DNA of 64,000 nt from Oscillospiraceae bacterium (GTDB lineage: Bacteria; Bacillota; Clostridia; Oscillospirales; Oscillospiraceae). Where the stretch lies: positions 1 to 64,000 of the forward strand of contig JAFTGE010000026.1 in the NCBI GenBank assembly GCA_017458085.1, read 5' to 3'. Positions within the stretch are counted from its first letter, which is position 1, and each line of letters opens with the position of its first letter. Of this stretch, positions 8,431 to 16,936 are shown piece by piece. A program made the position numbers and the translations under genes. The notes under the pieces are model-generated. The model was not told the origin of the DNA. It did not search any database and was given only the letters and a program-made list of their open reading frames with translations.

Positions 8431-10198
8431 AAGCAATCCCGCCGCCGCGGTCATGACCGGGGCGGAACACCGTAAACCGAATAAAAAACGGGCGATCCTT
8501 GTCTGCACGATCCTGGCGGCGGTGTTCATCATCGCCATGGCGGTGGTGCTCATGGGCGTGTCTGACCGCAAGGTCTACAACGATTACATGAACCAGGCGC
8601 AGCTGCTGTACTATAACAAGGATTACGACGGGGCACTGGCCGCGCTGCGCAAGGCCTCCGCCGTGGAGCAGACTGACGAGTGCCGCATGCTCATGGCAGA
8701 CTGCTATGAGACCCAGGGAAACTATGTCAAGGCCCTGGAGGTTTTGCGCAGCATGGACACCAACAACCCCACGGTCTCGGCCCGCATCGCCAGCATTGAG
8801 GAGAGCCGCAAGAGCCTGAACACGGCCGAGACGGTCAGCATCGCCGGCCGCAGCTTCAAGGTCGGCACCACCAAGCTGGTGCTCGAGAGCATGGGCCTGA
8901 CCGATGCGGTGATCGACGAGATCCTGCAGCTCTACGCCGTCGACAGCCTGTCCCTGGCCAATAATGAGCTGCGCGATATCTCCGCCCTCGCTTCCCTGGG
9001 CGGGCTCGTGACGCTCAATCTCTCCGGCAATCAGATCACAGACATCAGCCCTCTGGCAAGCCTCACCGGGCTGCGGACGCTGTATCTGGACAACAATCCC
9101 GTGGCCGACCTCTCGCCGCTGTATACCATGACCAACCTCACCAGCCTGAGTCTCAAGAACATCGAGATTACCGAGAGCCAGCTGGCGGCGCTGTCCAAGG
9201 CGCTGCCCAACTGCGCCATCCACAGCGAGAAGGCCCAGGAGGAGAAGCAGGATATCACCTTTGGCGGCGTGACCTTCGCCTCGGATGTGTCCGATCTGGA
9301 TCTGAGCGATATGGGCATCCGGGATATCTCGGCTCTGGCCAATTGCCAGTACTTAACACGCCTGAATCTCAGCGGCAACAACATCACGGATCTCAGCCCC
9401 CTGATGAACCTGCCCTATCTGCAATGGCTGGATATCTCCTATAACGCCATCAGCGACCTGCGGCCCCTGATGGGCATTAACTCCCTGTCCTTCCTCAATG
9501 CCGCCGGCAACAGCATTACCTCTACCTCGGCGCTGACGATGATGTCGGGGCTGACCACGCTGTATCTGGACGAAAACCCCATCCGGGACTTTTCCGGCCT
9601 GCGCAAGGTCAAAACGCTGACCACCCTCGGCCTGAACGACACCGGCCTGACGGATGACGGCCTGCGGTATCTGCGGGGGATGGGCCTGCTCAACACCCTG
9701 TATATTCGGGATAACCCTGCCCTGACGGGCGAGGCGGTGGACGAACTGCACGATACCCTCGGCAAATGCCAGATCGAGCACTCGGTGCTGACTTACACGA
9801 TCAACTTCGACAATCATGAGGTGGAATCCGGCACGCGTCAGCTGCTCCTGCCCAACCAGGGCATCGCGGATATCAGCGCGATCACCCAACTGCCCATGCT
9901 GGAGGTGGTCGACCTGAGCGGAAACTTCGTCACCAACCTCTATCCGATCCAGTATGCCGACTGCCGCCTGACCATCTATTCGATGAATCTGAGCACCAAC
10001 GGCATCTCCGACCTGACGCCGATCTCCACCATGATCAATCTGGAGACACTGGACCTGTCGGACAACGACATCAGCTCGCTCCAGCCGCTGATGGCGCTCA
10101 CGTCTCTGCGCACCCTGGTGCTGACCGGCAACCCCCTGACCACGGACGAGGTGGAGCTGCTCAGCCGCACCCTCGTCGGCTGCGACGTCATATTCTGA
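8420..10198 (+). CDS. Membrane-anchored TPR and leucine-rich-repeat protein
   Basis: A 592-residue surface protein. A short basic N-terminus precedes one membrane segment (residues about 24-46, ending MAVVLMG). A TPR-like helical region at about 50-120 contains YYNKDYDGALAALRKAS. Three blocks of internalin-type 22-residue leucine-rich repeats follow, with units such as LVTLNLSGNQITDISPLASL and LETLDLSDNDISSLQPL. There is no sortase signal. The N-terminal anchor places the repeats outside the cell, where LRRs usually bind protein or glycan ligands. The start at ATG 8420 overlaps the upstream gene and has GGAAACGGAAG before it. A strong hairpin without a T-tract follows. Confidence 0.85.
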   Translation: MNSKSNPAAAVMTGAEHRKPNKKRAILVCTILAAVFIIAMAVVLMGVSDRKVYNDYMNQAQLLYYNKDYDGALAALRKASAVEQTDECRMLMADCYETQGNYVKALEVLRSMDTNNPTVSARIASIEESRKSLNTAETVSIAGRSFKVGTTKLVLESMGLTDAVIDEILQLYAVDSLSLANNELRDISALASLGGLVTLNLSGNQITDISPLASLTGLRTLYLDNNPVADLSPLYTMTNLTSLSLKNIEITESQLAALSKALPNCAIHSEKAQEEKQDITFGGVTFASDVSDLDLSDMGIRDISALANCQYLTRLNLSGNNITDLSPLMNLPYLQWLDISYNAISDLRPLMGINSLSFLNAAGNSITSTSALTMMSGLTTLYLDENPIRDFSGLRKVKTLTTLGLNDTGLTDDGLRYLRGMGLLNTLYIRDNPALTGEAVDELHDTLGKCQIEHSVLTYTINFDNHEVESGTRQLLLPNQGIADISAITQLPMLEVVDLSGNFVTNLYPIQYADCRLTIYSMNLSTNGISDLTPISTMINLETLDLSDNDISSLQPLMALTSLRTLVLTGNPLTTDEVELLSRTLVGCDVIF

Positions 10199-10225
10199 TC
10201 AAACGGGGCCTGGCCCCGTTTGATC
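10197..10225. other. Hairpin downstream of the LRR gene
   Basis: A 13-bp GC-rich stem (10197-10209 with 10213-10225) that begins within the LRR stop codon. It lacks a T-tract, so it is more likely an mRNA 3'-end stabiliser than a complete terminator. Confidence 0.45.
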
Positions 10226-10257
10226 CATATTCCATACAAAGATACGGAGGAACGACT

Positions 10258-11415
10258 ATGCGCAAGATCCAAGGAGAATCCCGGCTGTCCTTCTGGGAGG
10301 CGACCAGCATCATCGTCGGCCACGGTGTCGGCTCGGGCATTTTGTCCGTCCCCTTCCTCGCCGCGCACAACAGCCTGCGGGAGGTCCTGCTGATCCTGGG
10401 CTTCTGCTATCTGTTCAATCTGGTGCTGCACCTGATCATCGCGGAGCTGAGCTATAATAATGACGGGGCGCAGTTCGTTTCATGCCTGGACGCGGAGCTT
10501 TTCTCCGGCAAGATCAAGACCGTGCTGACCTGGGCCGCCTTTGTGCTGCTGGGCCTGTCGGTGATTTTTAACGTCAGCGCCTTCCTGACCGGCGCGGCGG
10601 CGGTGTTCCGCTCCTGGCTCGGCCTGCCCGACGCGGTGGGCATGCTGCTGTTTTACGTGCTCGGCGCGGGGGTCGTCTTTGTGGGGATGAAGCTTGTCGG
10701 CATCTGCGAGAAGATCGCCGTCGGCTCCATGGTCGCCGTGGTCGGCATCCTGTTTGTGGCCACGCTCCTGTCCGAAACGAGCGCTTTGCCCGCCGGCTGG
10801 CACGGCCTCAATAACGCGCTGGCGCTGTTCAGCATGATCTCGTTCTCCCTGTCGGCGGTCATGTCCACGCCGCAGGTGGTCAAGGGACTGGAGGGTGACG
10901 CGAAACGCATCCGCGCCGCCATTGCCACGGGTCTTGCCCTCAACGCGGGCCTGATCCTGCTGATCACCCTGATGACGCTGCTGGGCGCGGGGGAGAACAT
11001 CTCCGAGGACGGCGCGCTGGTGGATCTGGCCGCGCATCTGGGCGGCTGGGTCAGCATGATCGGCTATATCTTCACGCTGCTGGCTTTGGCGACCTCCTTC
11101 TGGGCCAACACGCTGAATCTGCGCGATATCGTCCATGAGCAAACAAAGTGGGGCCTGCGCGTCAGCTGGCTGGCCGCGTCCCTGCCCTGCCTGGGGCTTG
11201 CCTTCTTCGGCCTGACAAGCTTCGTGGGCTTTACCCGCTTTGCCAGCATTATCCAGGTCGTGACCGGCATCGGCGTTGTCACCGCCTACCACCTCTCCCG
11301 CAAGCGGGTGAAGGAATCGGCGCTGGTCGGCCATTTCGGTACGCTGCCCTTCCAGCTCCTGGTGATCCTCTGCACGGTGCTGGCCACCGCGGGCGCCGTG
11401 GTTCCGGTGAGCTGA
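10258..11415 (+). CDS. Amino acid permease (APC/HAAAP-like)
   Basis: A 385-residue transporter with about eleven hydrophobic segments. The first helix contains GHGVGSGILSVPFLAA, the interrupted TM1 with small residues typical of APC-superfamily amino acid/proton or sodium symporters (HAAAP branch). ALFSMISFSLSAVMSTPQVVKGLEGD fits TM6 and its following loop. The substrate is not identifiable. The start is ATG 10258 behind CGGAGGAACG. The alpha/beta hydrolase gene begins one base after its TGA, so the two form an operon. Confidence 0.8.
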   Translation: MRKIQGESRLSFWEATSIIVGHGVGSGILSVPFLAAHNSLREVLLILGFCYLFNLVLHLIIAELSYNNDGAQFVSCLDAELFSGKIKTVLTWAAFVLLGLSVIFNVSAFLTGAAAVFRSWLGLPDAVGMLLFYVLGAGVVFVGMKLVGICEKIAVGSMVAVVGILFVATLLSETSALPAGWHGLNNALALFSMISFSLSAVMSTPQVVKGLEGDAKRIRAAIATGLALNAGLILLITLMTLLGAGENISEDGALVDLAAHLGGWVSMIGYIFTLLALATSFWANTLNLRDIVHEQTKWGLRVSWLAASLPCLGLAFFGLTSFVGFTRFASIIQVVTGIGVVTAYHLSRKRVKESALVGHFGTLPFQLLVILCTVLATAGAVVPVS

Positions 11416-11416
11416 G

Positions 11417-12325
11417 ATGAAAAAGACCGCCTTGGCGCTGAGTCTCCCGCTCGTTCTGGCCGGGACCTTTACGGGCGAGCTGTATCGGTATGTGTTCGTG
11501 CGCGGCGGCTCGCCGGTGCTCAATCCTCTGCTGAACAAAAAGGGACACGCGGAGGACTATTACCGCCACCGGGACGCGTGTGCCGAACGGCTGCGCCGTC
11601 GGCCGCAGGAGCGCTGGGAAATCCGTTCCGGGCGCGGGGAGAAGCTGTGCGGCTATTATATCCCCGGCGGCGGGGAAGGGAAGCGCGTGGCCTTCCTGGT
11701 GCATGGCTACACCTCCGAGCACGCGGAGACCGCCGGCATGTTCTGCGACTATTACCGCGGCCGGGGCTTTGACCTGTTCTGCTGCGACAACACCGCCCAC
11801 GGTGACAGCGAGGGCCGCTTCGTCGGCTTTGATGTGTTCGAGAGCGAGGACTGCCTGCTCTGGCTCGATGAGCTGCAAAAGCGGCTCGGGCCGCAGGTAC
11901 AGGTCCTGCTGCACGGGTTTTCCATGGGTGGGGCGACGGTGCTGAAAATGGCGGAGCGCTGCCCGGAGAATGTCCGGGCGATCGTGGCCGACAGTGCGTA
12001 TCAGGACGGTTACGCCCAGCTGAAAGGGCAGCTTGGGCCGATGATAAAGCCGCTGGCCCTGCTGCACCGGGCGCTCTCCGGCTGCGACCTGAGAAAGAGC
12101 GATGTGCGGCCGAGCCTGGACAAATGCAGGCTGCCCATTCTTTTCGTCCAGGGCGAGGAGGATAAGACCGTTCCCTTTACAAACGGTCCCGCGCTGTACG
12201 CGGCCTATGCCGGGGAGAAGGATTGCCTGTTCGTGCCCGGCGCAAAGCATGTGGAGTGCATGCATGCGGCGCCCGAGGCCTACGCCGGGAAGCTGGACCG
12301 GCTGATCGGACGGGCCTTTGGCTGA
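11417..12325 (+). CDS. Membrane-anchored alpha/beta hydrolase
   Basis: A 302-residue serine hydrolase. A short N-terminal hydrophobic stretch (residues 4-18) is probably an anchor or signal. The fold is supported by the oxyanion motif HGYTS, nucleophile elbow GFSMGG (Ser as nucleophile), the strand ILFVQGEEDKTVP carrying the acid, and the catalytic His in AKHVEC. It resembles YqkD/FrsA-like esterases of Firmicutes. The substrate is unknown. It starts one base downstream of the permease stop, and after it comes the inverted repeat upstream of hpf, with no clear T-tract terminator. Confidence 0.8.
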   Translation: MKKTALALSLPLVLAGTFTGELYRYVFVRGGSPVLNPLLNKKGHAEDYYRHRDACAERLRRRPQERWEIRSGRGEKLCGYYIPGGGEGKRVAFLVHGYTSEHAETAGMFCDYYRGRGFDLFCCDNTAHGDSEGRFVGFDVFESEDCLLWLDELQKRLGPQVQVLLHGFSMGGATVLKMAERCPENVRAIVADSAYQDGYAQLKGQLGPMIKPLALLHRALSGCDLRKSDVRPSLDKCRLPILFVQGEEDKTVPFTNGPALYAAYAGEKDCLFVPGAKHVECMHAAPEAYAGKLDRLIGRAFG

Positions 12326-12385
12326 AGAAAAATTTGGAATAATCCACAAAATTTTACGGCAATTTAAGTGAAAAATACCGATTGT

Positions 12386-12436
12386 CACAGCGACGGGAAA
12401 AGACTTCTTCTATTTTTCCCGCCGCTGTGTTATACT
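12386..12436 (+). promoter_or_regulatory. Inverted repeat immediately upstream of the hpf -10 box
   Basis: Arms 12386-12401 and 12414-12429 form a 16-bp stem with one mismatch. The sequence TTATACT follows at once, giving a -10 TATACT at 12431-12436. A good -35 is not visible, so an activator or alternative sigma factor may act here. It is not followed by a T-tract. Confidence 0.45.
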
Positions 12437-12496
12437 ATGGACAAAGGGGGACGGCCCCGCCGGACCCCGATGGCACTGGGAAAGGAGTTGTCACAA

Positions 12497-13042
12497 ATGA
12501 AGTTCACGTTCACCGAGAAACGGATGGATTCCTCTGAGGAGCTGAGAGCCTATGCGATGAAGAAGATTGGCAAGCTCGACCGGCTTTTCAAAAACGAGGG
12601 CGAGGCCTATGTCACCTTCAGCATCGAGCGCGGCCGGCATAAGGCGGAAATCACCATCCACAACAACGGCATGTTCTACAGGGCGAGCGAACTGACAAAC
12701 GACATGTATGCCTCCGTGGACTCCGGCGTTGCCGCGATCGAACGCCAGATCCGCCGGAACAAGACCCGCCTGGAAAAGAAGCTCCGCGAGGGCGTTTTGG
12801 AGAAAGAAGTCTTGCCTGCTTACGAGCCCGCCGAGGAGGCGGAGGAGTTCAAGATCGTACGCTCGAAGCGCTTCTCCATCAAGCCCATGTCCGCCGAGGA
12901 GGCCATTTTGCAGATGAATCTGCTGGATCACGAGTTCTTCGTGTTCAAGAATATGGACGCCGACGACGCGTTCTCCGTGGTCTATAAGCGCAAGCAGGGC
13001 GGCTATGGCCTGATCTGCGACGACGGGCTGAACGAGGACTGA
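12497..13042 (+). CDS. hpf: Ribosome hibernation-promoting factor, long form
   Basis: A 181-residue long-form HPF. Residues 1-105 are the S30AE/YfiA RNA-binding fold (MKFTFTEKRMDSSEELRAYA, IERQIRRNKTRLEKKL). A linker follows, then the C-terminal dimerisation domain at about 122-180 (VRSKRFSIKPMSAEEAILQM, YKRKQGGYGLI). In Firmicutes this protein pairs 70S ribosomes into inactive 100S dimers in stationary phase. ATG 12497 is chosen because AAAGGAG precedes it and the HPF domain begins there. An unusual inverted repeat abuts the -10, suggesting growth-phase control (inference). A clear terminator follows. Confidence 0.95.
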   Translation: MKFTFTEKRMDSSEELRAYAMKKIGKLDRLFKNEGEAYVTFSIERGRHKAEITIHNNGMFYRASELTNDMYASVDSGVAAIERQIRRNKTRLEKKLREGVLEKEVLPAYEPAEEAEEFKIVRSKRFSIKPMSAEEAILQMNLLDHEFFVFKNMDADDAFSVVYKRKQGGYGLICDDGLNED

Positions 13043-13060
13043 GATATTGGTTTTGACACA

Positions 13061-13091
13061 ATCACCGGGGATCGCTCCCCGGTGATTTTTT
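13061..13091 (+). terminator. Intrinsic terminator of hpf
   Basis: A 10-bp GC-rich stem (13061-13070 with 13077-13086), 6-nt loop, followed by T5. Confidence 0.9.
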
Positions 13092-13095
13092 GCCC

Positions 13096-13124
13096 TTGCG
13101 CGGCGGACTTGGCTTCGCTATAAT
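13096..13124 (+). promoter_or_regulatory. Sigma-A promoter of rsmI
   Basis: -35 TTGCGC (13096-13101), 17-bp spacer, perfect -10 TATAAT (13119-13124), 38 bp before the start codon. Confidence 0.75.
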
Positions 13125-13161
13125 GAGGTCAAGAAATCACAGATAAGGAAACAATGATAAA

Positions 13162-14043
13162 ATGGAAGAAACAACCGTAGTCGGCAAGCTCTATATCGTC
13201 GCCACCCCCATCGGAAACTCGAAGGACATGTCCCCCCGCGGACGGCAGATCCTCACCGATGTGGACATGATCGCCGCCGAGGATACGCGCCGCTCCATGG
13301 TGCTGCTGGGCAAGCTCGAGATCCGCAACAAGCTGGTGTCCAACCACAAGTTCAACGAATACGGCAAGGCCAAGTACTTCATCAACGAAATGCTCGCGGG
13401 CAAGAGCGTCGCGGTCATCACCGACGCGGGCACGCCCTGCATCTCCGATCCCGGCAACGAGCTCATCAAGGCCGCGGTGGAGGCGGGCATCCCGGTAATC
13501 GGCGTGCCCGGCTGCTGCGCGGCGGTGACGGCGCTGTCCATCTCGGGCTTTGATCTGTCAAGCTTTCTGTTTTACGGCTTCTTCCCGCGGGAGAACGCGG
13601 AGCGGAGAAGGCTGCTGGAAAAAATGCGCCATGGCGACACCCGCACCTTTGCCCTCTATGAGTCGCCCAAGCGCATCATGGAGCTGGTGGATTTCTTCAT
13701 CGACAGTGAGGCCAAGTGCCGCCTGTGCCTGTGCAACGACATGACCAAGCTCCATGAGATGAGCTTTCGCGGCACGCCTCAAGAGGTGAAGGATCAGCTG
13801 CTGGCCAAGGGAAACTATGACAAGGGCGAGTATGCTGTGGTGGTGGAAATCGACGAGGACTATGTCTTTAACAAGGTCGAGCACACGGTGTCCGCCGAGG
13901 CCATGCTGGTCGATAAGATGCTGGCCTCCAATCTCTCGGCCAAGGAGGCGGTGGCGGCGGTGCTTAACGACGAGAACAACTCCTACAGCAAAAACGAGCT
14001 CAAGGCCGCGGCGCTGAACCTCAAGCGGCTGTTCGGAGGCTGA
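13162..14043 (+). CDS. rsmI: 16S rRNA (cytidine-1402-2'-O)-methyltransferase
   Basis: A 293-residue SAM-dependent methyltransferase of the tetrapyrrole-methylase fold that 2'-O-methylates C1402 in the decoding centre of 16S rRNA. Recognisable motifs are LYIVATPIGN at the N-terminus, AAEDTRRS, the SAM loop ITDAGTPCISDPG, VPGCCAAVTAL and YESPKRI. The length matches RsmI. The gene is followed one base later by the interrupted methyltransferase, so both share the promoter at 13096. Confidence 0.93.
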   Translation: MEETTVVGKLYIVATPIGNSKDMSPRGRQILTDVDMIAAEDTRRSMVLLGKLEIRNKLVSNHKFNEYGKAKYFINEMLAGKSVAVITDAGTPCISDPGNELIKAAVEAGIPVIGVPGCCAAVTALSISGFDLSSFLFYGFFPRENAERRRLLEKMRHGDTRTFALYESPKRIMELVDFFIDSEAKCRLCLCNDMTKLHEMSFRGTPQEVKDQLLAKGNYDKGEYAVVVEIDEDYVFNKVEHTVSAEAMLVDKMLASNLSAKEAVAAVLNDENNSYSKNELKAAALNLKRLFGG

Positions 14044-14044
14044 G

Positions 14045-15193
14045 ATGGCAAGACTATCGGAGACCCTGGCGGCTGCGCTGCCGACGCTGACAAAGGCGGT
14101 TTTCTCCCAGCCGACCGAAGGGGCCGACGCGCAGAAGGTCACTATCCGGCCCGTCCAGGGCAAGAGCGGGCGGCTTTACCAGGCGGAGAGCCTGCGGGAG
14201 AACAAGGCCTTTCACCGGAATCTGGACGAGGAGGGCGTGCTCGGCCTGTGTGAGCGGGCGCTGGACGGGCGCTACCGGCAGGCGCTGATCATCACGGAAA
14301 CAGGCAGCGAGCAGTTTACCCTCCGGCGCGACGGGAGCTATCGGAAAACCGGCGGCGCGGCCGCGGTAACCAGACCCGGCGCCGCACAGAGCCACAACCG
14401 GGAGAAGGACTACATCCTCCGCGAGGGGGAGGCGATCCCGGCGCTGGTGGATCTGGGCGTGTTTACGAAGGACTTTAAAATCGTTCGCGCCAAGTACGAT
14501 AAGTTCCGGCAGATCAACCGCTTCGTGGAGCTGGTGGCCCAGGGGGTCAAGGATGAGGGGATGCGGCGCATCCGCATTCTGGACTTTGGCTGCGGCAAGT
14601 CCTATCTGACCTTTATTTTGTACTACTACTTCGCCGTGCGGCGCGGCATGGACACCGCCATCATCGGCTATGACCTCAAGCGCGACGTGGTCGAGCGCTG
14701 CAATGAGATCGCCGCGCGCTACGGCTATGACGGTCTGCGCTTTGAGGTGGCCGACGTCACCCGCGACGCCCTGGCCGATACGGACATTGACATGGTGGTC
14801 ACGCTCCACGCCTGCGACACGGCCACCGACTACGCCCTGGACTATGCCATCAAACGCAGGGTGAAGTACATCTTCTCCGTGCCCTGCTGCCAGCATGAGG
14901 TCAACCTCTCCATCGGCAGGGGAGGGGAACTGGACCTGCTGATGTAGCACGGGATCATCAAGGAGCGGCTGAGCGCCCTGCTGACCGATTCGATCCGGGC
15001 GGCGGTTCTGGAGAGCGCGGGCTACGCGGTGGATCTGATCGAGTTTGTGGACTTTGCGCATTCGCCCAAGAACATCATGATCCGCGCGTCCTACACCGGG
15101 CGGCCGAAGGAGAAAAACCTGACGCGTGCCGAGGCGCTGCGGCAGCAGTATGGATTTGACCAGACCTTGCTGCGCTTGCAGAAAAGCGAATAA
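14045..15193 (+). pseudogene. Class I SAM-dependent methyltransferase interrupted by in-frame TAG
   Basis: Reads as a 382-residue methyltransferase with TAG at 14945-14947 (codon 301). Beyond the stop the same frame continues for 81 sense codons to TAA 15191-15193 with convincing protein sequence (HGIIKERLSALLTDSIR, then EFVDFAHSPKNIMIRA), the expected C-terminal strands of the fold. The SAM-binding motif is ILDFGCGKSYL and the likely catalytic region is PCCQHEVN. The interrupted codon context LLM-stop-HGI suggests an ancestral CAG or AAG. TAG is a normal terminator elsewhere in this window, so reassignment is unlikely; a point nonsense mutation or sequencing error fits best. It is in an operon with rsmI. 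Confidence 0.8.
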
Positions 15194-15201
15194 AAGCTCG
15201 T

Positions 15202-15235
15202 TTCCCTCCCGGCTGTGACCGGGAGGGAACTTTTT
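15202..15235 (+). terminator. Intrinsic terminator after the rsmI operon
   Basis: An 11-bp stem (15202-15212 with 15219-15229), 6-nt loop, T5 at 15231-15235. Confidence 0.9.
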
Positions 15236-15309
15236 GCGCCCCGCGGGGTCTAAGAGACGGACGCATCATATGCTTCACCGATAAAATGGGGAAAAAACGA
15301 AATTCCTCA

Positions 15310-15338
15310 TTCACAAGCCGGGGGCTTTGGTGTATACT
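15310..15338 (+). promoter_or_regulatory. Promoter of the GT-C membrane protein operon
   Basis: -35 TTCACA (15310-15315), 17-bp spacer, -10 TATACT (15333-15338). Transcription would start near 15345, which excludes the in-frame codons before GTG 15370. Confidence 0.65.
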
Positions 15339-15369
15339 GAATAGAAAGAAAGACAGAGGGGAGAAAGCC

Positions 15370-16920
15370 GTGAAACACGGAGGATTGGACAAGTTTGCAA
15401 GAGATACCGAGCGGGCGGCGGCCGCGCTGATCCTGGTGCTCGTGCTGGCCTTCATGCTGGCGCTGACCTTTGCCGCCTATACGCAGACCTCCGATTTGAA
15501 TACCAATCATCCCTCCGGGGAAAATATCGACTTCTATGCCGATAATATCTTTCTCAACACCATCCTGCTTGCGATTTTTCTGTGCGTGCTGTATCTGTTT
15601 TACCGGCACTGCGACGCGATCCATGTCGGCCGGATGGAGGCGGTGCTGCTGCTGTGGGGCTTCGTGCTGGGCGCGGCTTTCATTGCCTCCACCAAGCTGC
15701 GCGCGCCGCTGTACAGCGATTCGCACATGGTGACCTATGCCGCGCAGCGCATGGCGGTGGGCGATATAGGGATGCTGGAGGACAACTACTTCCGGCGCTT
15801 CCCCTTCCAGCTGGGCTATGTGCTTTATTCCGAGCTGTTCTTCCGCGTGGCCAATGTCCTGCTCAAGGGTACGCCCGACGGCTACAAGGTTATCGCGCTG
15901 CAGGGCGTGAACCTGCTGTGGCTGGGGCTTGCCTACCACGCGCTGGTCCGGTCGGCGCAGCTGCTGTTCAGGGACGGGCGTGTGGCCAAGCTCATGATGC
16001 TGATGCTGTTTTTCTGCTTCCAGCCGCTGCTGAGCGTCACCTTCCTCTACGGCAATATCCCCGCCTTTGCCTGCGGGACCTGCGCGGTGTGGATGTTCCT
16101 GCGCTTTTTACATAACGGCCGCATCCCCTTCGCGCTGCTGACGGCGCTGTTTCTGACTGCGGCGGTCATGCTCAAGCTCAATCTGCTGATCTTCCTGGCG
16201 GCGATCGGCGCGGTGTGGCTGCTGGAGCTTCTGAAGCGGCCAACGCTGAAATCGGCGCTGTGCCTGGTGCTCACGGTCGCGTGCGTGCTGACGGTTCGGA
16301 GCCTGCCGCAGCGGGTGTATGAAAAACGGACGGGCCTGGAGTTCGGCAGCGGCATTCCCATGATCTCCTGGATGGCCATGGGCTTTAGCGAGGGGCACGC
16401 CGCCCCCGGCTGGTACAAGGAGGACAACACCGTCAACGCCTTTGAGCGCAACGACTATGACCCCGAAGCCACGGCCGCCGACGCCCGCGCTGTCCTGTCC
16501 GAGCGGATGGCGCTCTTCGCCCACCATCCCCGTACCGCGCTGCGCTTCTTCTGGCAGAAGCTGCGCAGCCAGTGGAATGAGCCGAGCTACGAATCCCTGT
16601 GGATCAATCAGGTCCAGCTGAGCTACAGCGAGAAGGGGCGCTTTTATGACTTCTTCTGCGGCAGCGGGGCCAGGCGCACGGCCGCCGTGATGAACCAGGT
16701 GCAGCAGCTGATCTTCCTCGGCATGCTCCTGGGCGCGTTCAGCCTCTGGCGCGGCAAGGATATCCGCCGCTGCCTGCTGCCGCTGATCATTCTGGGAGGA
16801 CTGCTGTACCATCTGCTGTTCGAGGCCAAGAGCCAGTACGCGCTGCCCTATTTCGTGCTGATGCTGCCGGTGGCGGCCTACGGTTTTTATAAGCTGTTTC
16901 AGCGCGTTGAATTTCGCTGA
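15370..16920 (+). CDS. Polytopic GT-C-like membrane glycosyltransferase (putative)
   Basis: A 516-residue protein with about eleven membrane segments. After the first helix an extracellular loop contains LYSDSHMVTYAAQRMAVGD, resembling the acidic-residue first loop of GT-C enzymes (ArnT/PMT type). Near the C-terminus EAKSQYALPYFVLMLPVAA matches the typical last helices of such proteins. GT-C enzymes transfer sugars from polyprenyl phosphates outside the membrane. The acceptor is unknown. The start is GTG 15370 behind AGAGGGGAG. It is 16 bases upstream of a GtrII-like gene, suggesting a joint role in cell-surface glycosylation (inference). Confidence 0.6.
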   Translation: MKHGGLDKFARDTERAAAALILVLVLAFMLALTFAAYTQTSDLNTNHPSGENIDFYADNIFLNTILLAIFLCVLYLFYRHCDAIHVGRMEAVLLLWGFVLGAAFIASTKLRAPLYSDSHMVTYAAQRMAVGDIGMLEDNYFRRFPFQLGYVLYSELFFRVANVLLKGTPDGYKVIALQGVNLLWLGLAYHALVRSAQLLFRDGRVAKLMMLMLFFCFQPLLSVTFLYGNIPAFACGTCAVWMFLRFLHNGRIPFALLTALFLTAAVMLKLNLLIFLAAIGAVWLLELLKRPTLKSALCLVLTVACVLTVRSLPQRVYEKRTGLEFGSGIPMISWMAMGFSEGHAAPGWYKEDNTVNAFERNDYDPEATAADARAVLSERMALFAHHPRTALRFFWQKLRSQWNEPSYESLWINQVQLSYSEKGRFYDFFCGSGARRTAAVMNQVQQLIFLGMLLGAFSLWRGKDIRRCLLPLIILGGLLYHLLFEAKSQYALPYFVLMLPVAAYGFYKLFQRVEFR

Positions 16921-16936
16921 GGCAAGGAGGAAAGCT

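Noticed and set aside
91..14947. Stop-codon reassignment (TAG or TAA read as an amino acid) to explain the two interrupted genes
   Set aside because: TAG ends the TrmH-like gene (26761-26763), nadD-yqeK (39734-39736) and the YjjW activase (2515-2517, minus), and TAA ends many genes; the two interruptions use different codons, so no single recoding explains them.
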